This document shows positions 47,345-57,203 of a stretch of DNA of 64,000 nucleotides, one piece after another. How positions within the stretch are numbered: position 1 is the stretch's first letter; each line of letters opens with the position of its first letter. Under the pieces are notes generated by a model. That model did not search any database. It had not been told where the DNA came from and worked only from the letters and a program-made list of their open reading frames with translations. Origin of the DNA: Alisma plantago-aquatica (lineage: Eukaryota > Streptophyta > Magnoliopsida > Alismatales > Alismataceae); NCBI GenBank assembly GCA_963693085.1, contig OY856409.1:300343558-300407557 (forward strand). Reading direction: 5' to 3'. The position numbers were made by a program, and so were the translations under genes.

Positions 47345-48290
47345 TATCTATTGCAAACGATTTTAAGACTTTGGTCCAAACGGTTTCACCAAACCGTTTG
47401 GAGACTAAACGGTTTGCAAACCGTTTAGAGTCTTGAACCCCAATCCATTTAGATGATTTGACCATTTGGATGTGTTGACCATTTGAGGTCAGGACCCTAG
47501 TACATGTTGGAAGAGGATCTAATGGTTCCAATTGATTGAATCAATATATGGACAATCATCCAATTAGAAACCCTAATCGGGTTAAGTGTTGATTTTTGCA
47601 ATTGAATGAATTAAATCTTTGGGTTGATTAACCCAAACGGTCTCAAGACCATTTGGAGGTCAAAAAAGACCGTTTGGAGGTCTAGGGTTGAGTATGGTTG
47701 AGTATTTGAAGGTCCAAAGATAGCAAATGATAATGCAATCAATATTTTAATTGTTGATCAATCTAATGATCCAAACCCTAATTGAATTTCACAATTTTAA
47801 GTGATGGGATGGGGAAAATGGTCTCAAGACCATTTGGAGGTCATCCAAATGACCTCAAGACCGTTTGAGGTCAGGTCATGTCATGGTTTGATGATGACCC
47901 AATGATTTCAATTGGACTAGTTCCATAATGTCAACCATTGATGGTTCCTTGATTTCAAAACCCTAATGGATGGTTTCTTGATTATGAACCCTAGTTCAAT
48001 TGGGTTCAAAACCCTAATTGAAGGTCCAATTGAAGGGTGATTCAATGGTCCAATGGAAGAATAAATCAGTGGTTCAATTGATAGATAGTTTAATGATTGA
48101 AAACCCTGAATTGATTAAGTGATGGAAGACCTTTTTGGTCCATTCGGTTTTTAGAAGGTTTGGACCAAACGGTCTCAAAATATTTAGAGACCCAAGTGGT
48201 TTCAAGTGTGACTTGTCCATACGGTTTCATCATTGTTTTGCTTAAATGGTTTCAAACCATTTGGAGTATCAATGGTCAAGAATGTTTGGA
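47345..48290 (+). repeat. Dispersed CCGTTTGG / CGGTCTCAAGACC dyads in C LTR
   Basis: Palindromic pieces such as AAACGGTTTGCAAACCGTTT (47408-47427) and AACGGTCTCAAGACCATTTGG (near 47637) recur at irregular spacing. The same core makes up the arrays of the unrelated B and G LTRs. Confidence 0.7.
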
Positions 48291-48639
48291 TGTTTCAATG
48301 TAATTAAGTTAATTGGAAACCTAAGGTGATGAAAGATAAAATGACCCTATGGTTGTTACTGATTTATCCCAAAGATAATCACTAGGGTTGTACCTATAAG
48401 GTACTAAGTAATTGGTAACCCTAGATGAGTTAATCCGTATAAGCTTATGAAAGCAATGTCTCAATACACTTTGTCAACCACAGTTGTATATATATATACT
48501 TGATTGAAGGGTTGATATAAACTTAAACAAGTTGAAAGGATGATAGAAAGGAATTCTTACATGAGTATTAATCATGTGGTGATTAAGTTATGATCCTCAG
48601 TAAAGAGATCATGAAACCCTAATCCAGAAGGTTAATGAA

Positions 48640-48905
48640 TCCTAACCCTAATTGAGGGTGATTCTATGAGAAACCCTAATTGTGGGTGATTCTATGAGAA
48701 ACCCTAATTGAGGGTGATTCTATGAGAAACCCTAATTGAGGGTGATTATATGAGAAACCCTAATTGAGGTTGATTCCATGAGAAACCCTAATTGAGGGTG
48801 ATTCTATGAGAAACCCTAATTGAGGGTGATTATATGAGAAACCCTAATTGAGGTTGATTCCATGAGAAACCCTAATTGAGGGTGATGCCATGAGAAACCC
48901 TAGTT
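48640..48905 (+). repeat. 28-bp telobox-containing tandem array
   Basis: About nine units of AAACCCTAATTGAGGGTGAT plus TCTATGAG or a variant. Each unit contains AAACCCTAA, identical to the plant telomere repeat core and the telobox. Some further decayed units run to about 49060. Confidence 0.9.
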
Positions 48906-49814
48906 GGGATGAATAGTAAACCCTATTTATGGAGAATGTGATGTGAAAACCTAATGAAGGATGATGCTATATGCAATCCTAACCCTAATGAAGTATGATA
49001 GTATGTGAAACCCTAAACCCTAATAAAGGGTGATGGTATGGGAAACCTAATCCTAATAATGGAATAGTGATTGATTATAGGTAACTTTATAACAAGAAAA
49101 GCCTTAACCTGAGATGAGTCCCTATCATGGAAGATAGTTGGACAATCCTTGTGTGTTCTATGATCTATGCACTTCATAGCAAAGGTGAATAGGTTAGTAT
49201 ATGGAAGTATTAAGATGAGAAATACCTTAATACAATATAAATCAATAAAATCAAGTAAGTTTAAAGTGCTGAGGGAAGTGATATATCAAGACATCATAAA
49301 TATCACATCCATCTCTTTAAGAATTATATCCCTTGATGCATCTCAAATCCAACATACTTGGATGAGTAACATATAAAGAGTGTTGTCTTAATCATTACAT
49401 TAAGATGTAATGTGTTTTATGAACCATGAGATTGGTGGTTGCCTAGTGAAAGGTGACAAGATGTTAAATGTGCTTTATGAGCCATGAGATTGGTTGTTAC
49501 CTAGTGAGAGGTAACAAGATATTTTAATAGGCCTTGTGAACCAAATGAGTAAGTTGATACCTAGTGGGAGGTACTAAGATATTTATAAAAGCCCAATGTA
49601 AGAGATGATAATGTTCTTAATAAACCAAGAAAAGGGAAACCTAATAACATAATAATTATAATAAAAGAATACAATAATAATGATGAAACCTTGATTATAC
49701 AAGTGTGGAGAAGAGAGGGATACTTGTTTTACATAAAGAATGTGATTGAGCATATTAGCATGGCCAAATTTTAAATGTCAGTAGAAGAATGAGGTACCCA
49801 GTGCTATGTAAAAA

Positions 49815-50638
49815 GACATGGGACATAATGTCACAGAATTGACATTGTTCAATACCTGGAATAATTACACATGATTGACATAGTTCAATACCTGGAATAG
49901 TTGCACATGATTGACATAGTTCAATACCTGGAATAATAACACAGGATTGGTTAAATCCCAATACCTGGAATAATAACACAGGATTGGTTAATCCCAATAC
50001 CTAGAATAATGTCACATGATTGACATAGTTCAATACCTGGAATAGTTACACAGGATTGACATAGTTCAATACCTGGAATAGTTGCATAGGATTGACATAG
50101 TTCAATACCTGGAATAATAACACAGGATTGGTTAAATCCCAATACCTAGAATAATAACACAGGATTGGTTAAATCCCAATACCTGGAATAATAACACATG
50201 ATTGGTTAAATCCCAATACCTAGAATAATGTCACATAATTGACATAGTTCAATACCTGGAATAGTTACACATGATTGACATAGTTTAATACCTGGAATAG
50301 TTGCACATGATTGACATAGTTCAATACCTGCAATAATAACACATGATTGGTTGAATCCCAATACCTAGAATAATAACACAGGATTGGTTAAATCCCAATA
50401 CTTGGAATAATAATGCAGGATTGGTGAAATCCCAATACCTAGAATAACTACACAGGATTGGTAATAACCCAATACCTGGAATAATTGCACAGGGTTGACA
50501 TAGTTCAATACCTGGAATAACTTCACAAGATTGGTAATAACCCAATACCTGGAATAATTGCACAAGGTTGACATAGTTCAATACCTAGTATAATAACACA
50601 GGGTTGACATAGTTCAATACCTGGAATAACTGCACAGG
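49815..50638 (+). repeat. 36/37-bp minisatellite in C 3' LTR (left of D)
   Basis: About 22 units of the three types found in the 5' LTR, in a similar order. It ends in the middle of a unit (TGCACAGG) at the D insertion and resumes at 60418. Confidence 0.92.
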
Positions 50639-52250
50639 TGACACGATGATTTTGAGTCGCATTTATAGACTTGTTTTACTTGCGTTTTATGTGTTTATTG
50701 GTCACTTTGGTGGTTAATATTGCATAATTCACTTAATTTAGTCTATGATCCTTCTCAGTGTCAAATCTCTCTTATTTTATCATTTTGAGAATAAATGATT
50801 ATAATTATAAGTTTTATCTCGGCTGATTTGGTTTTGTTGTGCAATTTTAGGAAAAACTTATATCTGCAGCTGTTGATACCATCGACATCTGTCGATACTG
50901 TCGACACAGCCATAGGCAGGCAGCCACAAGGAGCAGCGTAGATTTGATACCATCGACTGGGAAGTCGATGGTAGTGAGTTACCATGAGGTTGCCAACAAC
51001 CAGCCATTCAATACTATCGACACCAAAGTCGATACTATCGACACTTATAGCTTCAGCGACGGAAAAGGGATAAAAGCGATGCCTAAGGAAGTCGATACCA
51101 TCGACCCGCGTCGATGGTATCGAGTCAACATCAGTCAGGATGACAAAAAAGAAAGAAGGCTTGCCAATATCATGAGCTGTCGATACCATCGACCTGCGTC
51201 GATGGTATCGACACCGTCAGATCAGAGTTTACTTCAGACTAGCCTAAATCCAATGACTGTGATATTTTGGTGACCTAACTCGGTGTTAATACCTAATGAC
51301 GGCGGCCAGGAGTGATCTATGACATCATTAGCCACTGCACACGTCCCGAGAATGTGTGGAGAGAAGAACAGAGCCCATAAGCATGCCCCAACCATTCCAA
51401 GAGCCAAAGAAGACGTTCTCCACCGCCGAAAGGCTGTAGATCACGCACTCTACGCCGAGGAATGCTTGGATCTTCTCCGTTTAGGGGTTTCATCACTTTA
51501 TCCACATTTTTCTCCATATTCCCCCTTTCTTCAATCATGTCTTGCTCTGAGATGAACATGCGGGGCTAATCCCCTTTATCTTTAGGACCGGGAGTAGCCC
51601 AGGGAAGCATTGTATGACATTTTTATCATCATAATTCATAATTTGTCTCTTAAATCCGTGGTATGATTTCATTTTCTCAATTATATTATTATGCTTGATC
51701 ACTATAATGATAAACTAATGCCCTTAATTACTTTGAAAGAAGAATTAACGGTTGAAAAGAGATGAAATTCACATTAATTAACAAATCCCTTGAACAAGGT
51801 GATGTACGGTTAATGGTGGAAACCTAGAGGTCGATTCTAATGCACCTAGTTTAGGGTATAGGTTACTACGAAGGTGGAACCGAATTAGACTTAGGTAGTG
51901 AATTGTATCACGATAGTGAACAATTCTGACTACATGCCACTACCCGGATTGAGAGATGAATCTGATTAACTATGTGGAAATTCATACAATGAAAACCCGC
52001 GGTGAAACAGCAATCCTAAAGATCTCCATTTGAATTGATTAAACTAAACACTTAATCGATTGCTCTGTTTTATTTTATTTTCTTTTATTTTACAACAACT
52101 CTCATAACCTTTTAATTGGTCTAGCTGATTGCGAGTAGTTAGTAGTAGTCTACCGATAATTTAGTGTGCATGAGTTCAACTCGGGCCTCACAAGGGCCTA
52201 TACTACATTGACGCGTGGACTTGCGTTATACGTACGGTAAAATCGTGTCA
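50639..52250 (+). repeat. 5' LTR of D
   Basis: Has 12-bp imperfect terminal inverted repeats (TGACACGATGATTTT with AAAATCGTGTCA). The U3-like part contains the TCGATACCATCGA dyads (50868-51213). A GGGGCTAATCCCC hairpin with partner TAGCCC lies at 51562-51600 in the leader. No canonical TATA box was seen between the two. Small frames inside are not genes. Confidence 0.95.
50868..51213 (+). promoter_or_regulatory. TCGATACCATCGA dyads in D 5' LTR
   Basis: At least eight copies of GATACCATCGAC or GTCGATGGTATC-type sequence in both directions. Two form long hairpins with 4-base loops: arms at 51091-51105/51110-51123 (14 pairs) and 51179-51193/51198-51212 (15 pairs, perfect). Confidence 0.8.
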
Positions 52251-52256
52251 AGTTTT

Positions 52257-52274
52257 TGGCGCTGTTGCCGGGGA
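52257..52274 (+). other. Primer binding site of D (tRNA-Asp)
   Basis: TGGCGCTGTTGCCGGGGA matches the tRNA-Asp complement at 17 of 18 bases, six bases after the LTR. Confidence 0.92.
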
Positions 52275-52438
52275 CACGACAATTGTCGGCACTACGAGTG
52301 CTGCAAGCGGCCATTCTAGGCCACTTTTTATTTTATTATTTGTTTTTATCATTTTTTAAATTTATAGTTTATATTTCATATTTAGTAATCGTCTAGCACG
52401 ATACTGAACCTAAATTATTATTTTGCACGTACTAGTGC

Positions 52439-54805
52439 ATGGTGAGGACACGTAGCACAGACTACACACATCTATCACCAGAGGTTCCACCGTTGGGACC
52501 AAACAACGAGGAGAACTACATTGAAGACCAACCAGAAGAAAAAGATTCGGATTTTGAACCAGAAGCGATGGCAGAAGAACAGACAATATGGGAGAAGATA
52601 AAGGCTTCTTCCTCATCAGCATCAAAGGGGCCAATAAAGAAGCAGGTGGTCAACATTCCAATATATAAGATTGATCCGACACTAATAAATCTGGTCAAAT
52701 CAAATGCATTTCACGGGCTTAAAAATGAAGATCCGGTCACTCATATAAGCCAGTTCGTGGAGAACTGTGATATGATCAAGATAGACATGTTTCCACAGGA
52801 GACGTTGTACTTGAAGCTGTTCCTCAGCTCTCTGGCGGGAAATGCACGAGAATGGCTACATAATCTTGATGATGAGTATGTGGAATCATGGGATCACATG
52901 GTTGAGGTATTTTTTGAGAGGTTATTTCCGCCCGAGAAGACCAACGATCTTGTATGAAAGATCCACAACTTTAACCAGAAAGTTGGGGAGACGTATTCCG
53001 AGACTTGGGAACGTTTCCAAATAATGCTGCGGAGGTGCCCACATCATGGGCTTGACAAGGAGAAACAAGTCAAGATTTTCTATTTTTCTCTTTCTGAGCA
53101 TGATAGAAGTAACCTAGATTCTATAGGTTTAGGGTTCTTCCTGAACAACAAAGGTACAAGGTGTTGGGAAATTCTAAAAAATATGGCAAAGAAATAGTCT
53201 TGGGGCGGTAGGGATGCACCAGAGCAAGTTAAAGTTGTAGGTGAGTCCAGGGCCATCAAGGAGCTGAATGACAAATTAGATCTCATAGCTAAGAAGCTTG
53301 TGGAGAAAGAGGAAGAATCCGAGGAGGAAGCCCAAGTCAAATTTATGCAACAACTGGGCTATAGAAACAATGATTATGCTTGGAGGAAGGATAGGAAATT
53401 CTCATGGAAAGATCCAAACAATTTCCTATAAGATCTAGATGCAAAGCCACAATCAACGACAGAGGATAAAAGCACCGCGTTGCTTAGTCAAGTGGTACAA
53501 CAAAATCAAGAGATGATGAGTATGTACAGTAAGCAGTTGCAGTCCCAAGGTGAAATTTTGACTAAATTTGGGCAGACATTGCAAAGTCATGGAGCGCAGA
53601 TGAGGACATTAGAGGCGACGGTAACTCAAATCGCCAATGAAGTCGCAGCCATGAAGCATGCAAATCAACAAAGACCAGCTGGGAATGCAGAGGTTGTTCA
53701 AGCACATCATCAAGTGAAATATATATTTGTAATTAAGGAGGCAGAGCCCCCGGTGGTGGAGGTCCAGGAAAAAGACAAACCAGTCTTTGACACGGAGGTT
53801 ACACTGAGAATACCATATCCTCGCAGTCATTATGGACTACCTGGTGGATATTTCCCATTCATAAAATCCCGCCAAGAATCCATCACGGCCACTCCCACAC
53901 CTAGTCAAGGAGAGCAGGTGAAGGCCATACTTCACGGTGAAGCTACAACCACTAAGAAAGATGAGCATCCACGAGTTACACCAGTGGTAAATGATGTATC
54001 AAAGCCTACGCCAGAGGGTGACAATGAAGCAAGCTTAGGGGAGGAGACCCCGACAAGCCCATATGTGCCACCTCATAAGCGTCTAAAGGAGGCAGTTGTG
54101 TCTTTTCTGGATTGTTCGAGGCGGAAGAAAGCACATCGATATTACAGGAAGTTCTTGGAGATGTTCAGGAAGCTCCATATTAACATTCTGTTAGTGGAGA
54201 TGATAGAGAAGATTCCTGCATATGGGAGGTTTATCAAGGATATAATCACCAAGAAGAGGCGGATAACAGACACATATGTTTGCTGGGTGAATGAGATGGT
54301 GAGCTCAATTATCCATGGGAGTTTACCACAAAAGAGGAAAGATCCAAGAAGTTTCTACATTCCATGTTCTATAGGCGGCCATAACTTCTCATATGCACAG
54401 TGCGATTCAGGCGCTAGCATTAATCTTATGCCACTGTCCATGTTTCAAAAGCTTGGGTTGAAGAAACTAAAGAAATATGCTATGACTATTGAGTTGGCGG
54501 ATGGATCTATCGTGAAGCCATACAGGGTGTGTGAGGATGTGCTTGTCAAAGTTGATAGGTTTATCTTCCTGGTGGATTTCATTGTCATGGACATGCCACA
54601 ACTTAAAGGTTGTGAGATGCTATTGGGCAGGCCGTTTCAAGCGACGGTTGATGTTATCACGGCTATCGGGAGAGGTACATTGACATTAGGGATTGGTCAG
54701 GATCGAGTTGAGTTCAAACTATCGAGTGATTCCCTAGGAACACTCTCACCAACCATTGGTGGTTTCATCTATTTTTGTTCACATTTACAAGTTAGTTTGG
54801 TTTGA
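52439..54805 (+). pseudogene. gag-protease of element D, one frame with three stops
   Basis: One reading frame of 789 codons without frameshift, broken by TGA (52955-52957), TAG (53195-53197) and TAA (53429-53431). The start is the Met at ACTAGTGCATGGTG. Gag has EEQTIWEKIK, YKIDP, FHGLKNEDPVTHI, LFLSSLAGNAREWLHNL, FFERLFPPEK, ETWERFQIMLRRCPHHG, then acidic and Gln-rich helical parts (53500-53650). The last part (53480-54805, 441 codons) is open: linker KLHINILLVEMIEKIP, then retropepsin with active site CDSGASINLMPLSM (54390-54430) and C-terminal LLGRPFQATVDV. No RT follows. All three stops could come from single transitions. Confidence 0.9.
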
Positions 54806-55440
54806 TTTTATTTTTAGTGTAAAAATGATACCTTGATCATTTGTTCAGTGTGCAAGACTGAGGCAGGGTTGATACCATCGACCATTGTGTCGATGGTATC
54901 GACATCGACACAGTTAGGCGGCTACAAAAATTTCTCTGAATCGGTACTATCGACAGACTCGTCGATGGTATCAACCTACCATCAGTGAATCGCCAGAACG
55001 GGGTCGATAGTATCGACATGGGTGTCGATACTCGTGAGATCCCTGAAGATTTTTAGACAAAATTTGTCTCAGTGAAGTCGATACCATCGACGGGCCTATT
55101 GATGGTATCGACCCAGTTACAGGCAGAAAGCGGCGGCCGAGCCTCGCGAGGGTGTTTTCCCTAAGAAGAGTCGATACTATCGACATCTGTCGATGATATC
55201 GACATGACATGTCACCGATCCGCGAGAGGAAATCAACGACGATCGCTACATCAAGGAAGTCGATCCGTGGGATGGGTCGATACCATCGACACCCGTCGAT
55301 GGTATCGACGTGTCATTGATCCGGGACCCCACATCAGGCTATCGACAACCGTCGATACTCGTGAAGACCAGATTGTGCTACAGGTGTCGATACCATCGAC
55401 CCGCGTCGATGGTATCGACGGGTCCACAGCAGCGACAACC
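54806..55440 (+). promoter_or_regulatory. D spacer before ORF2 with hairpin array
   Basis: A non-coding spacer with at least six hairpin pairs of GATACCATCGAC and its complement. Two are perfect 15-pair hairpins with 4-base loops (55276-55290/55295-55309 and 55386-55400/55405-55419). Others lie at 54871-54882/54889-54900 (12 pairs, 6-base loop) and 55077-55112 (one mismatch). The hairpin at 55386 is the same as that in the LTR at 51091, including its CCGC loop. The region starts with GATACCTTGATCA..TGTGCA, which also opens the A spacer after integrase. Confidence 0.8.
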
Positions 55441-55445
55441 GTAGT

Positions 55446-55453
55446 TATAAAAG
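55446..55453 (+). promoter_or_regulatory. TATA box upstream of D ORF2
   Basis: TATAAAAG lies 26 bases after the last hairpin and 163 bases before the ORF2 start codon. Together with the hairpins it resembles a promoter. A has TATATAAG at the same place. Confidence 0.6.
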
Positions 55454-55616
55454 AGAGGGGTGGTTGTCAATTCTATTCACACTTTCAAAGCTTTCTTCCT
55501 CTACTTGTGCACTGAGCATTGTTGTGCGACCGGAGGCCTGTTACGAGCGTCCAAGGATCGCGATCTTCACTGAGTCTTCACCAAGCTCCATCTTCTATTC
55601 CCTTTTCTCGGCGACA

Positions 55617-57203
55617 ATGGTGCAGACAGACGGAGCATCTTCTTCATGCGCGACCCCTATGGAAATCCCTAAATTCATTCCTCCGCCTCCTGCATCGATT
55701 CCTCGTCCGAGGATTGTCCATCCTTCCGTGGAGATCCGGAAGGTGTATGAGGAGCTGCTGAAGAGGAAGATTGAGCCCACCCACTACGTTGACCGGGACA
55801 TGGTTCGTTACCTTGGGTTCAAGCCCAATCTTGCCTATGTTCTCAAGGGACAGACGAGACACACGGGCAGGATGCTCGATGAGTTGGAGTACCACGCCGA
55901 CGACAAGCCATTCTTCGGTGAATGCCCGACTTACAAGGAGCTCGTGGCAGAGTTCATGGCATCCTTGGACATCAATGTTGTGCCCAATGACTTGATCGCC
56001 ACCGATAGAGAGTGGAAGAAGGGGTGTGTGTTGTTCAAACTCTACAACAACAACTACACTCTCACTCTCACCCAGTTCAATTTGGTGTATAACTGGTATC
56101 ATGACCCTTACCAGCACCGGAGGCTAGACAACCAGACAGACTACGATGATATCTTTGCCCAGCTGGTGACTGCACCTCCCAGCAAATCCGTGAGCTACCA
56201 CAACACTACAGTTGCCGAATTCGAGCATCTGTTTGTGCGGATTCTGCACCACATGCTCTGTATCACACTTTTTTCTCACGGCGACCTGTCTCTTAGCAAA
56301 TTCCAGGAGACAAATTTGTTCTTTCTACACAAACTGCTGAAGCGCGATGAGTGCAATTGGGGCGCTTTCTTCTTGACGCACATGTTGGCAGTGAAGAGGA
56401 GTACACGGAAGGCTCCTATCCACTTTGGAGGGCTCATCACACCGCTGGCCCTCTTCCTTGGGTTAGATTTCTCCCAGCTTACTCCACTTTCCAACAGGAA
56501 CAAGGTCAACCTCAATCATCTGCACAGTTCCAACCTCCTCCTGCTCTGTGATGGCTTGGCTTATGCGCATTGCCAAGTCAATCAAGAATATCAAGAATGT
56601 GCGCTTCCCGACCCCATCTTCAACATCGAGGGAGATCAACATTTCTGGTGGCCTATCATCGCCATCGATGACTCAGATGAAGATGGCAGTAATGACAACA
56701 ATGATAATGACGACGGCGAGCATGAAGAGGAAGAGGAGGCTTTCACTCCTCTTCAGGCACGAGTAGCACCCCGGAAGCGTCCCCGCTTCCACCCGGGTGA
56801 ATCTTCATCTACACAGCCTCCGCCACTTCAGCCCTCTCAGCAAGGAGAGTTTGCCTTTTCTATGCAGGGCATGTATACAATGCTGCAGGATATCCAGCAG
56901 ACGCAACACAGACACACAACGTCATTTGCAGATATTCAGGAGACTACCAATCGGCTCTATGTTAACCAGCAGGCCATCTATGAGAATGAGCGCCTCCTCC
57001 TCGACAACCAACAGAACATCCACGACAGGTTGCATAGGATGGAGATGCAGCAACAACCCTTCTACGACAACTACTGGAACCAGAATTATTTTGGGGGGTA
57101 TCCACAACCTCCGCCGATTCCCCAGTACGATCCGAGCTTCCAGGGGCAGTACCCATCTTGGGACCCCACAGCCCCGCAGTACCCACCTCCACCTGTAGAA
57201 TGA
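55617..57203 (+). CDS. ORF2 of element D: intact Athila ORF-1-like protein
   Basis: Open for 528 codons from the Met in GCGACAATGGTG; the same frame is open upstream to an alternative Met at 55464. The N-terminus is Pro-rich (FIPPPPASIPRPRIV, residues 20-34). The conserved region (about 38-330) has RKIEPTHYVDRDMVRYLGF, FFGECPTYKELVAEFMASLD, VLFKLYNNNYTLTLTQFN and APIHFGGLITPLALFLGLDF, blocks typical of Athila ORF-1-type proteins. An acidic stretch (DDSDEDGSND..EHEEEEEA, about 355-385) and a basic RKRPRF (possible nuclear signal) precede a Gln-rich helical part (about 430-490) and a Pro/Tyr-rich tail. No signal peptide or membrane segment is visible, so an envelope role is unlikely. Function unknown. 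A carries a broken copy. Confidence 0.88.
   Translation: MVQTDGASSSCATPMEIPKFIPPPPASIPRPRIVHPSVEIRKVYEELLKRKIEPTHYVDRDMVRYLGFKPNLAYVLKGQTRHTGRMLDELEYHADDKPFFGECPTYKELVAEFMASLDINVVPNDLIATDREWKKGCVLFKLYNNNYTLTLTQFNLVYNWYHDPYQHRRLDNQTDYDDIFAQLVTAPPSKSVSYHNTTVAEFEHLFVRILHHMLCITLFSHGDLSLSKFQETNLFFLHKLLKRDECNWGAFFLTHMLAVKRSTRKAPIHFGGLITPLALFLGLDFSQLTPLSNRNKVNLNHLHSSNLLLLCDGLAYAHCQVNQEYQECALPDPIFNIEGDQHFWWPIIAIDDSDEDGSNDNNDNDDGEHEEEEEAFTPLQARVAPRKRPRFHPGESSSTQPPPLQPSQQGEFAFSMQGMYTMLQDIQQTQHRHTTSFADIQETTNRLYVNQQAIYENERLLLDNQQNIHDRLHRMEMQQQPFYDNYWNQNYFGGYPQPPPIPQYDPSFQGQYPSWDPTAPQYPPPPVE

Larger units (their letters stand above)
45960..50638 (+). repeat. 3' LTR of C, left part
   Basis: Starts TGTAACATCC. 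In order it holds an AT-rich part, a segment with paired CCAAACGG/CCGTTTGG motifs (47345-48290), a 28-bp telobox array, an AT-rich segment, and the minisatellite. D is inserted in a minisatellite unit at 50639. Small frames (46842-47081, 49167-49376) are not recognisable. With the right part the LTR totals about 5.83 kb, unusually long. Confidence 0.85.

Noticed and set aside
48640..48905. Interstitial telomere
   Set aside because: Units are 28 bp with only one AAACCCTAA each, inside an LTR; not a run of 7-bp telomere repeats.
50868..51213. CRISPR-like array
   Set aside because: Repeats are palindromic with irregular spacing and no unique spacers of constant length; plant retroelement context.
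55617..57203. ORF2 of D as an envelope gene
   Set aside because: Its position after pol sequence in the family suggests env, but no signal peptide, membrane segment or cleavage site is seen; the blocks fit Athila ORF-1-type proteins instead.
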